64,000 nt of DNA from Dichetophora obliterata (taxonomy: Eukaryota > Arthropoda > Insecta > Diptera > Sciomyzidae), in contig OY986438.1 of the NCBI GenBank assembly GCA_963920525.1, positions 177,873,093 to 177,937,092 of the forward strand, in the 5' to 3' direction. The notes beneath the pieces are model-generated. The model saw nothing but the letters and a program-made list of their open reading frames with translations, made no database searches and was not told where the DNA came from. Of the stretch, positions 47,420 to 58,024 are shown piece by piece; within the stretch, counting starts at the first letter, position 1; each line of letters starts with the position of its first letter. The translations under genes and the position numbers were made by a program.

Positions 47420-47655
47420 CCGTAGTCCTACGTTGGTGTAGAAAACTACATTTTTTTTTATTTTTATATATTTCCAAAATAGTTTAGTTTTTTGATCCAA
47501 TCGTACATGATTTTTATTTTATGCTAAGTGTGAACATAAATTACTTTCCTTGTAGTATCGCAATTATAATAATTTTTCAAAATATTAAAAAACTGCAATC
47601 CCTCATCTACACCTCAAAGTGGAATTATGATGTTTTTCTCAACGTAGGACTACGG
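47420..47655. mobile_element. 236-bp TTAA-flanked MITE
   Basis: A 16-bp perfect inverted repeat CCGTAGTCCTACGTTG is present, with TTAA at 47416-47419 and 47656-47659. This is piggyBac-like by target site. The interior is A/T-rich and noncoding. Confidence 0.82.
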
Positions 47656-48051
47656 TTAACTATTTTTTACAAAGAATTTATCCTTATTTTTCAGAAATAA
47701 ACAATAAATACTATCCAAACATTTAATAGAAACTGTGCTTTTTAGTATTTTAAAATATTCTGCAATGTTTTGTGATGTAAACCAAGACATAACTACTTTG
47801 AAACTTCATATAACGTCTTCTTAAAAATTCGTTTTCTAAGGTCAAGAAATCCCAAAATCCCGGGATTGCCGAAGAGTCCTGAAATTGGGTGCCCTAGTTT
47901 AAAGTGTTAATATTAAAAAATGTTCAGGCGTACGAACTAATTGCTATCAGGACAGTATAAAGCTTTTCGAGTAACACCAGGTACATCAGCTTGTTCTAAT
48001 TTTTATATAACTTATATATATTAAAATTATATTTTTTCGAAATATTGTTAA

Positions 48052-48556
48052 CCCTTTCAATGGCTAGGCTAAACTAAGAACAAAATAATTTTTTTGATAT
48101 GATATTCCTATAATTAAGGTCCTAAAAAGATGAAAAACATACTTTTGATTTTACCTGTGCTACTTACGTTTTGCAAACTTGTACAAAAAAAAATGTTTTG
48201 CTCTTGTTCGGCACAACATTTCTATTTTAATCCCTTTAAGGTTTTTCAACCCTTTAGATCTTTGCTTTTTAAACCCTCTTAATATTATTATCATTTAAGA
48301 CATAAAAAGATAAAAAAACATAAATTTGATTTTTCTTGTTTATTTCTTCTCATAAAATAAGACAAACAAACCGTTTTTTGCTATTCTTTGGCACAAAATC
48401 GAAAATCCAACTGATTAAAGTCTCTCTAAATTTATTTTTATCATGCTGCTTAATTTTTTTTTATATAACCAAACGATTTGATTTAAAAAGAATTGGAAAA
48501 TAAAAAAAAATTACGTTTTGACGTGTCCAAAACATTGGGCAAATCCACTAAAAGGG
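48052..48556. mobile_element. piggyBac-like MITE (CCCTTT ends)
   Basis: TTAA lies at 48048-48051 and 48557-48560. Ends are CCCTTTCAATGG and, on the reverse strand, CCCTTTTAGTGG. Two diverged internal direct repeats of ~100 bp (around 48120 and 48300) share AAAAAGATAAAAAACATA and TTTGGCACAA-type words. Confidence 0.72.
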
Positions 48557-48560
48557 TTAA

Positions 48561-51500
48561 GAGTTTTTCTTCCTCACAATCACTCACTCCAACACGCTAA
48601 TCACCACTGCGTATACGTAACAATTAATTAAACTTTTTTAAAATGCATTAAATATGCTTACCACTAAAAAAGAGCTGACAAAAAATTAATGTTTTCCCAT
48701 TTAATTACAACATTTATAGCGCAAGTACTTTAAGAATTTATAGCAAAAGCAATTTAACACCAAGAATGGTGCTATAAACAAAATGAAAATCGAGGCACTA
48801 GCACGTTTATCCATCTCGGTTACCAACACTAAGACGCAAAGTGCGCAGAGAAAATCAAGAAAATTCATTGTGTGTGTTTGTGCAAGAAATATAGCATGGA
48901 TGCAATGGAGTAGGATAAAATTTACTAACGATAATTAAGTATTTATTTTCACTTTAGCATGTAAGAATATATAATACGCACACAAGCAAATGAAGCGAGC
49001 CAAGCAGCAATGTAACAAGCAGCAAATAAAATACATAACATTTGTGTAGCAATGAGTTCACACAGTTACGAACTCATACATACATAGACATAATAATAGA
49101 GTAAAACTATGCATACAAGCGCTGTTTGTATATTACTACAGATAAACTATAAAATAACAAGAGCAACAACTAAAATTTTAAAACCCATTACTTGACACTT
49201 TGAGCTTGTTAAGAAAAAAAAAAAAAAATAAATAAATTAAGTTAAAGTCATACATATAAGTATACGAAGTGAGTGTGAATGTGTCTCAGGCTGTATTATT
49301 CGATATGTCTTTGAGGGTGGAGGTCAGAGCTGTACACAATAGAGCAATAAAAACTATAAAAATGTTTATTTTTCCCAAATAATAGCTATCGAAAAAGGAT
49401 TGAGTAACGAGCAATACTTCTAGGTTTAATGCACACACACACACACACGCATATACACACACCTCTTCATTGATTTGCACTGCAAAAAAGTTTCCACATG
49501 AATTCTGTAAGGACTCTTGTTGCTAGCTAGTTATAACTGCTAGCTTATTCGTACACAAGATTGTTGTTGCTGTTGTTTTTCTAGTTGTTTTTGTTTTATA
49601 TGCTCCTTGGCTAAGTATGTATCTGTTGTTGTAGCAGCAGTTGTAATAGAACTAGTTGCAAATACCATTGTTTTTATCAATTTAAACTTCATATGATTCA
49701 CACACATACTCGCACTGTACAACTGGATGTAGGTAGCTCCAGTTACTGCTGCTGTCTTCAACTACGGTCTCTGCTGAAAGTTTTGTATTTCTTTGTTAGA
49801 AAAAATTTAAGTCACCCACTTATTTGGGAAAACTCAACCTCTTCTGCCTCTTATTTCTACACCCCTGCTTGACTCACTCAATTCAGCTTAAGCTGATTTC
49901 AAGCTCATCTCTTCATAGTTTCAACATTGTTTCTGCAATCCTGCTCCATGTCCTTGTGAGCATAGCTCGTTATAATAAAATGAGCAAATAAACTGAAAAT
50001 GACAACATGAAAAATTGTGAAACTCAATACGGCGGAAGCATGAAATCTTCATGGATTTTTTTATGTGTGTGTGTGTGAGTGGTAGTGTTGTTTTTTTCTT
50101 TTTTTTGTTTGGCTGTGTGAGTAGGCGAAGAGTGTAAGAGTGCCGTTTTTGTGGTAGCATTACCAGAAGATAAGATTAAGCTATAAAATAAAAACAATTC
50201 ACTGCAAAACTTTGAGTGCGTGCGTGTATTAGTTTGTGTGTATAACTCATTTTGGCTTCAAAAGTAATCGAGTTACTATAAAATATTTTTACTGGAATCA
50301 GTTAACGTTTAAATTTTTAATTATCTAAACGTCTCTTCCGTTTGCTGGATTTAAGGAATTTTTAGTATAGTAATAAAAAATTAAATATTAAAGCTTTGAC
50401 TTATAACAACTATAAAAAACACTTTCCTTTAAGCAATAATAGTAGCAAGAGTGATTCGAATAAATTTGCGCAGAAAAAGTAAGTTATGAGAACATTTTTG
50501 TAATGCAATTTGTGACAATTATGTGATATAAAAAAAAAAAAATAAAGATGATACACAGTATGTCTGAACAAACTTTTTGTGCGACTTTCGAATACAAAAC
50601 GTTTTTAGATGAAGTATATGTAACAAAAATATATTACATTCATATATGTAAAAACGAAAAAGGCTCATTTTTAAAATCGATTTTTTTATTTTGTATTTAT
50701 AAATTGATAAAATAATATAAAATCGAAAATCTCTTTCCTAATTAAAAAAAAACACAGGTGCTTCTTTGGACACACGGTAGAAGCAAACCTATTTTTTAAG
50801 TGTATATTTTCGTATAATAAAAAATAATTCCTCTACATTTTAGAACATTTTTTATTATAAATCATACTATATGGTGGTGCATTCTACGTTTAGCGTACAA
50901 CAAAAAATAATGGGTGTCGATTTTTTTTATTTTTACAATAATATTTGGACTCTATGAATTGACATTTTTGATTTTACTTATCTTCTTGGTATCTAATAGG
51001 CTTGTCAAGATTTAAGTTGTTGTAATACACGATTATTTCAAAAAACATTTTTGTAGGTAAAAAAATAAAAAAAATAAATTGGTGTATGGATTTATATAGA
51101 CAATATATTGTTTTTTCGAATTACGGGATCAAATTCAAAATAAGAAAAAAATTTCCGTTTCGAAACCGGAAGTTGAAATATGGAATCAAAACTCGAAGAA
51201 TTTCACCATTTTTAAGATTTTTCAACGCTATGAAATTAAAGTGTGAAATTTACACAAAAAGTTTTCAGTAATGCGCAATGGTGAATAAGTTATGAATTTT
51301 TAATTGCCTGTATATCACGAATTATCGGGACACATTTCAAGAACAGAAATTTTTAAAGAATATATCAAGAATTAATTTATTTTACAATTTAACATTTTTA
51401 AAATAACAATTATAACTAGAACTAATCCTTCTAATAAGAAGACCAAAGGTTATTGGAATACATTTGTGTAACTTCTTTGTTCCTGGAATGGTTATTGCAG

Positions 51501-52432
51501 ACTCAAACCGGGGTTGCAGACAGATCCTCTGATTTTTTTATTGTCTTTTGAGCAAAAGTATATAGCCATTTCTGTTAAAGATGACTTTGCACTTTTAAAC
51601 AATCGCTGAGGATTAGTTATTGCCTTCCTAGGAGGTAATAAGCTTGCACTTGTCGCTAAACATTTAAAATTTCCGCCAGGAACCATCACATGGCTTCCCA
51701 TGCAGTGAGATGGGGCGCAAAAATGAGTTTCAGTGATGTTACGTTAAAATGAGTTACAGCATTGGTTTTAAAATCTTCCTTGTATTAAAATAAATTCACA
51801 AAATTGAATCGCTTTTTGAAGTGTTGTGGGAACCCGCCAGTTATGTATAGTATTTTCGATACAGGTATTCCTTTTTAGGGAGGTGGTGGCTTAATATTTT
51901 TTGGGAGAAATAAAATGTAGCTGTATCGTGCCGTAAAAACTAAGAAATCATAAATACGCTGCCGTGTTTCAATTTATTACCGGATTTATAATAGAAGATT
52001 GACGTAAGTAGAAGTGTCGCCTGATCGTTGTTTCGTGAAATGTTTACGAAATCATCTGAATCTCTTTCAAACTGGTACAACATTTGCAGCACTCTTTAGC
52101 AGGTGATTAAGAAGTCAAATAGATTCGTAAGCGCCACCTTATGTAAAATGCGGTGTTCCTCAGTAAAATAATATATGTGCAACACTTCAAATGCAATTCT
52201 AAGGAAGCATAACTTCATCTGTTTTTATATTACTTTTTTATTGAAATAGTATTAAGGACTTATACGTAAAACAAGATATAGCTTATATAAAAAATTGTTA
52301 TTAAAAAAATTGTAATGTCTTTAAAAAATTTCATAGAAAATATTTATGTGTGTACAACCTATTTTTATTGATTTTATGGAATAAAATAGAAATATATAGA
52401 TTTTATAAAAGAATATGTCTTCCTTTCTTATA
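48561..52432. other. no gene recognised; microsatellites
   Basis: 48580-50280 has CA and TTG tracts and looks single-copy. 50300-52400 is AT-rich. A 69-codon minus-strand frame at 51701-51492 (contains LPPRKAITNPQRLFKSAKSS) is not recognised and has no supporting context. Confidence 0.4.
49430..49462. repeat. (CA)n microsatellite
   Basis: Run of CA dinucleotides with one interruption. Confidence 0.8.
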
Positions 52433-53367
52433 CAGTGTGAATCAAAATAACTGTCGCAATTGTTTTATGCCATAAATCAAAAGCACTTTGTAAACGTTAT
52501 TAAAAAATTTTTTATTTTTTATTTAAAGCATTCTTTATAACTCTTCATTATTTTATTCAAATCTTCCACCTTTATTTTTTTTTAACAATTTAAAAATATT
52601 GGTAAAAAACGAGTATGCAGCACGCATCTGGTTTTCAGGTATATCATCTGATATTTTCATTGATCATCGCTTAAGTTTATCTACCGTCATGTGGTTATGT
52701 TCGTTAATTTGCTCAGCATTATTCCCCAAATAGAAAAGTCCAGGGGGCTTAGGTCAGGGAATGACGGAGTGCATTCCTTCAACAGAAATAAAACATCGCA
52801 AATTTGCTCTGCAACACCTTTGAACGATTTTTGTCTTTTGTGCTAGAAAAGAATCTTGCTGAAAACAAAAGTGACCCTCTCTGTAAATTTGCTTAGCATG
52901 CCGCATAAGATAGTTCTTTAAAACATATTCTCAGTAATATTCCGAATTATTTTAACGCCTTTTTCGATAAGAAAAAGTGTCAATTTGCCTTTTTCGGAGA
53001 AAACTTCCCAAACCAAGATTGACGAAACATTTTGAAATTTTTTTAATGGGTTTTTTTTTACTTTAGAAATTTCTGCCATGCAAGCTGCGTACACTCTATC
53101 ATTTTGCGAGTTGTGATTTGCTTTCAAAAACAAGAGTTTTTCGTCGGAAAATATGATATTGCAACCTGCGTGCCGGCGAAGGATCTGTGCACTTATTTCC
53201 TTTCGCAATAATAATTTTATTATTGACAAAACTTTTGAAACGGTTCATGAAATAAGTGTACAATTAAGTGTACAGAGTCGTAAAAAAACAATATATATTT
53301 TGCAGTATTGCTTCTTTTTGTGTAATTGGTATTAATATAGGTGCGAAAATTACTTTGATTCACGCTG
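52433..53367 (-). mobile_element. mariner-family transposon, maT-like (about DD37D), deleted
   Basis: Termini CAGTGTGAATCAAAATAAC and, on the reverse strand, CAGCGTGAATCAAAGTAAT match over about 28 bp and carry TA on both sides (52431-52432, 53368-53369). At 935 bp it is too short for a complete element; the N-terminal DNA-binding part is mostly missing. Confidence 0.85.
52600..53229 (-). pseudogene. mariner transposase (maT-like), broken
   Basis: A minus-strand frame keeps the first catalytic region (NIIFSDEKLLFLKANHNSQN, then DRVYA), the SSILVWEVFSEKGKLTLF strand and GVKI. In other frames, CFQQDSFLAQKTK (second D) and PSFPDLSPLDFSIWG (third D) follow. I count about 37 residues between the second and third D, allowing for one frameshift, which fits DD37D. 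It has at least two frameshifts and several stops. Family assignment depends on that count. Confidence 0.75.
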
Positions 53368-53439
53368 TATATGACTTGGTTAAGCATAAAAGGCATGAAG
53401 TACATCAACGATCTGAGGATGGAGTCATCGATTTTCTGC

Positions 53440-54150
53440 CATTTATTTTAAGGAACTGTTTTCAGATACTTTATCGACTTGAACTGGCGTCCGTTTTTTA
53501 AACTTGGGCCAATAGAATGCCCCAGAGGTTTTCGATAGGGTTCAAGTCATGACTAACAGCAGGTCACTCAGTACAGGTATATTTCAGATTTACTGAAAGT
53601 CATTTGTGGCTCGGGAAAAATTTGTTAGTTCGTTGTCCTGTCGAAAAGCCCAGTTAACTTAGTATTTATAGCATTTGAACTCAATAAACGCATCATTAAA
53701 TAACTTAATATACATTTGTGCATTTGATTTGCACGAAATAAAATACAGGGGATACCTTTCAAGTATCTGAAACCGGCTGAAGTCATCAAAATCCCCGCCC
53801 ATTGTTACGCGCATACCATACGTCAAGGTTGAAGCTTTTTTAATCACTTAATATGACATTCCCTAATTCTTTCTCACAAAATTTTTAATTTTCGGCACAT
53901 GCTAGGCTAGCCGAAATGTGTCATGGTAGAAGCCTGGGTTGAGAAAAGGGTAATTCATAACTGACGTTGGCATTTTCAACCAAAATTTGATAGATTCTGC
54001 TTCTGGTAACTCCTAGATCCAAATGCACAGCAATTTTACCATTTTCCCTTTCTTTACAGCAAGACGTAGAAAGGACAAAGTTCGTCCTTTGTGCCGTTGG
54101 TCAATCACGGATTTTTTTTACTACGCTCGATTTAGCAAAGTTGCACCTGG
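53440..54150 (-). pseudogene. Tc1-like transposase remnant
   Basis: Read on the minus strand from an ATG near 54150 (MPGATLL): KMVKIAVHLDLGVTRSRIYQ (second DNA-binding helix), NVILSD.KSFNLD (first D), FSRFQILERYPLYFISCKSN and MYIKLFNDAFIEF, a degraded RQDNEL (second D), and HDLNPIENLWGIL (catalytic E near 53540). The order is right for a Tc1/Tc3 enzyme, but stops and frameshifts are dense. It abuts the maT-like element's right end at 53367 but is a different element. Its own ends were not found. Confidence 0.72.
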
Positions 54151-54394
54151 CATTTTTATTTGAAAAATAAAATAACTCTAAAATGTGCCCATATTTTGTT
54201 CCAAAAATATATTATCGTTATGTTTATGGTTTTTCTTACCAAGGTTATCAACAAAATTTTGTGATTTTTACGTTATAGCAGTTAAAACACAAAAAAAGGA
54301 ATTGTGCACATTAGGAGCGAAACCAGAAATATTTTTGGGGAGGGTTTTATAATATTTCGGGCTTATATGTATATAAAAAAATTTAAGTAACTAT

Positions 54395-54470
54395 AGCGGT
54401 TGTGGTGTAGTGGTTAGTGATTCGGATTGTTGCTCTAATGTTTCCTGATACAAACCTCAGCCAGAGCTAG
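54395..54470 (+). repeat. tRNA-like sequence (A-box only clear)
   Basis: GGTGTAGTGGTTAGTGATTC (around 54403) is a strong A-box context. A B-box is not convincing (ATACAAACCTC). Probably the head of a SINE. Confidence 0.4.
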
Positions 54471-54584
54471 GAACAACTTTCCAACGGCTTCACCTCACAG
54501 CAACAAATTTGGAAGTAATATTTGCTTATGAAAGCAGGGTAAAGTTAACAACCAATCAAACAAACTTAGAATTGTATCACAATG

Positions 54585-55942
54585 GAAACCCGCCAGAGGA
54601 CCTTCGGGGAATCTGCCTGTCCCAAGCCAGGAATAGAAGTGGTGAGGGTTTGTTATTGGATGGGCAGTTCATGGGGCACGGCCCATGAACTGATCTCATA
54701 ATGAGTTGATTCTTGAGGTACGGCTCTTGAATGTTCATCTGATAATCTGTAAAAGAAAAAGGTTTACCTTGAGCCTTGGTTATTGCTGCCAAATTCTTGG
54801 AGAAAGCATGGTTTTGATATTAAGTTATCATAACACCGTCATCTGTAATATGCTTTCGATGGACGATCAATCCAACATAACTTGAAGAGCGGGGACAGTC
54901 ATCCATCAATGATGAGGAGACCTGATCTATCGTTGTTCTGCAGACCTATCTTAGAATAAAGGTTATTGTACGAAACATTTAATCTTCGGACCGTTGTATA
55001 AGCCAATTGGGATACAACGGCTCATGCTTCCTAGTTTTCTGAAAAAGGCTTTTTATTAAGTCTTAATTAAGATAACGACGTTGCATAAGTAGGATTGTGG
55101 TTTACCCGGTTTTACTGGGAAACCAATGGTTATTTTTTTAACCTAGTCATGTACAATTCTAGTGGCTGAAGGTGTCACAGTCAAATATAAATGTTCTAAG
55201 AACTTTTGGTCTGTAAGACGGGATGTTGAAGAGCCTTGTCAGGTGGAGCCTTGAGCCCAGGTATTGACTGTCGTTTGGGTTAGGCCCACGTGGGGTATTC
55301 AAAGCGCTCTGGCTGTGGTTAGGCCAGAAAGGCTGGTGTGAGTTACACTTGAGTTGAACTCGGGCTGGTGATTCCCTTAAATTACTAAGAGAATGATGGT
55401 AGATTGAATCTCGCTAACTTCAAACAGTAAATGTTAGGAAGGTAAGCAACTACCGGATCAATATACCATGTTACCTTTGGAATTTGAGTACAGATGACGG
55501 GGAAACCTAAATAGTCTGACTTGTGTCCACTGAGATTGAGGAACCTGATGATATGTTGACAGGCCTATGTAGTTGCCGCTTTAGTCTTTCGTGTCAAGGA
55601 GTGACACGAATGACCCTTGATACGATGTGGATGATTATTGCGGCTAAAAAAGTAAGGGGTTATTATATTGGTATTGATTACTGAGATAGCCCAAGGTTAT
55701 TAAAATAACCAAGTCATGTACAAATTCGAGTAGCTAAAAGTGCCACGGCCATGTATTGCGTCAATCTGACGATAAGATAGATGGGGTTCTGTTGCATGTT
55801 ATTAGGGGAACCTTTCAAAGTGGTATTTCTTGAATTCCGAAGGGGCGTTGGCCGACGCTTCATATTTGTCCCAAGCTTTGGAGCACCGCTGAATTAAGCC
55901 TTCGCGGCAGGGGTCAACGTTAAAAAACATAGTGACTTTCTG
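54585..55942 (+). mobile_element. GC-richer inserted sequence, 12-bp duplication, identity unknown
   Basis: GTATCACAATGG occurs at 54573-54584 and 55943-55954, a probable target-site duplication. The enclosed 1358 bp is visibly richer in G+C than the rest of the window. It contains diverged direct repeats (TAGTCATGTACAATTCTAG near 55144 and CAAGTCATGTACAAATTCGAG near 55711). No long reading frame and no A-tail are seen. A variable-length duplication suggests target-primed retrotransposition, for example of a noncoding LINE UTR, SINE or cellular RNA. I do not recognise it. Confidence 0.6.
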
Positions 55943-56153
55943 TATCACAATGGTTACATACATAAAGATAATTCAAGTTAAGTATTTATTAATAATGTTT
56001 TATTAGTATTAAAAAAAATAATAATATATAAGGATATTGCGATCGATTGCTTTCTTTTTAAACAGTTGCAAGATTATGGCGGTTAAGAACACAAGCCATA
56101 ACTTTAGTTTAAAATTCAGTTTGTGCTTACTTTCGGCGATTTTATCTAAAATA

Positions 56154-56430
56154 TTATCCACTGATGGGTGTCATATCTCTGTAAAGATGAAGCAATGTGA
56201 GACCGGTTTAATTTATCTTGCAACATCATGCTTCTTAAATACGTTCTGAGTCGGCGAAGTACTGAAAACATTCGTTCGTTTTCACATGAAGTAACTGGAA
56301 GAGTTCCAAGAATTTGTAGTAAATTAAATATATTAGGAAATATATCTTTATTGTAAACTTATATTGGCTAAATCGACTGCTTGTGTCAAATCAATGTTTC
56401 GAGTGTGAAGAAATTTGCATAAACCATATA
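56154..56430 (-). pseudogene. hAT transposase C-terminal dimerisation domain
   Basis: Minus strand: DIFPNIFNLLQILGTLPVTS, then CENERMFSVLRRLRTYLRSM, then after a one-base shift LLHLYRDMTPISG and a stop at 56154. The pattern LPVT..E.ERxFSxLRRxKTYLRSxM is the Dimer_Tnp_hAT signature, closest in my memory to ZMYM1/P52rIPK-type hAT proteins. Upstream the frame has stops, and the catalytic RNase H-like core is missing, so this is a deleted remnant. Confidence 0.85.
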
Positions 56431-56866
56431 AATAACCGAATACTTGGTTAATACACTACTATGAAATACAAAAAATTCTGTTGTTTGCATGGCAGAATTC
56501 ACTAAATTGCCTTGGTTAGAGATCCTCACCTCTGGTATAAAACTTTTTTTAAATGAATTAATAATTTTTTGGGCCATCACCTTTGTATTAGCGATTTTAT
56601 CGAATGCGTTTGTGCGTTGTTTTTTTAAACTGATTTATTTTATATTATGAAAGTGAAATAAAATGTACTTGTATGAAGATTAACATACTTTCTTTAAAAA
56701 ACCATAAAATTATCAAACCTATGAAACTACGAAAAGGCTTCTCTCATGTGCCTAACGACGCACCTGTGTTTTTTATTTCATCCTATTTTTCTTTTTGCCG
56801 TAGTACAAAAATTTGGGAGGGGTTTAAACCCTTAAACCCCCCTTTGGTTGCGCCACTGGTGCACAT

Positions 56867-57880
56867 AAAAATATTTTCTATTGCACACGCGAGATTTCAA
56901 ACTTTTTTCGATTTACGGTACTATGAATAAACTCCATCCTATAAAAAAAATTTTGGCAAGCTCAAAAAATGGTATTGTTATAAACCAGGGAGAAAAAAAT
57001 TAAATATATTTGTGCACAAATAAATATTTTACTGAGGTTCGCCTTGGCTTATGCCTTGGTTTTTAACTGAGTCTATCTGTTTGAATGGGAAGCTAGATTA
57101 TGAAGCACTTTCTACAAAAAAGTAAGTACTATTTTTTTAGGAATCTAGTTTTTAAACTCTTTCAAGAAAACAAAAACGGAAATTAGAGTTCAATCTTCGT
57201 AAATTTTATTTGAGGTTCTTACCCTTTCGAAGGTTGGTTAACAAGAGAGACTTAAAATAGTAGGGTTAAAACGGAAGTGCAAATTTAAGATGAATAGTGA
57301 TTAAGAAAATAAATGTGCACTGGGAAAAATCTAAGACAAAAAGAATATTGTGTTTTGACATAAACACTATCCATGAGGCAAGGAAAGAAAATTAAGAAAG
57401 TGTGATATGATGATGATGATAATTATTTGCTCGGCAATTATAATTTTTTGCTGGAGTAGACGTAGGTAAAAAACAAAAATATTCTTAGGGAACCATGTGG
57501 AAAAAATCGATCGGTTTTTGAAATTTCCATGCAAGCAAATCAACAGAACGTGCCATAAAAAGCTTCGCTTCCAAAAATTTTTGATTTTTTTTTAAAAATT
57601 ACAAAATAAAGTCGTATTGAACGAACGAATTATACTTTATTTATTGATACATATATTTCACCATATTTATCTCATGTTTTTTCTTCTCTTGCCAAATTCA
57701 TGAATTGGAAACATAAACAGCAATATGGCCAATTATATATAATTGTTTTAAATAAAATGAATAATTTTTGTGAGTGAAAACGTGTTAAAGATGGAGTTGA
57801 AAGATCATAATTTGAATGATTTTTTAAAATTTGTATCGCCAGTGTCATATTGTGTTTTTTTTTAATAAAAAAATTAAAAA
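56867..57880. other. no gene recognised
   Basis: AT-rich. Nothing identifiable. Confidence 0.45.
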
Positions 57881-58024
57881 AATTTTAATGAAAGTTCCCA
57901 GTGACCAAAACTATCTTTTTTGAATTCATTTATGAACCTTTTCGGGTAGAAAAGTTAATTTTTGGGACTCATAAATGAACTCTTTTGGACTCATTCGTCG
58001 GACTAAATTCATCGGATCTCATCC

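Larger units (their letters stand above)
46180..47900. repeat. composite repeat flanked by ATCCCGGGATT motifs
   Basis: ATCCCGGGATT palindromes mark both sides (two near 46190-46222, one near 47859-47869). Between them, degenerate units of CCTTAGAAAAACTGAAATGTGATTTT recur near 46276, 46787, 46861, 47025, 47126 and 47261. Foldback, PIF-like and TTAA-type MITEs are inserted. The host repeat is unidentified. Confidence 0.55.
54312..56858 (-). mobile_element. hAT transposon with 8-bp duplication GTGCACAT
   Basis: A perfect 8-bp direct repeat, GTGCACAT, flanks the element (54304-54311, 56859-56866). The right terminus on the reverse strand is CAGTGGCGCAACC; the left is TAGGAGCGAAACC, matching at 9 of 13 positions. 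A hAT transposase C-terminus lies inside on the minus strand. A GC-richer insertion (54585-55942) and a tRNA-like sequence (around 54400) are nested in it. Confidence 0.8.
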
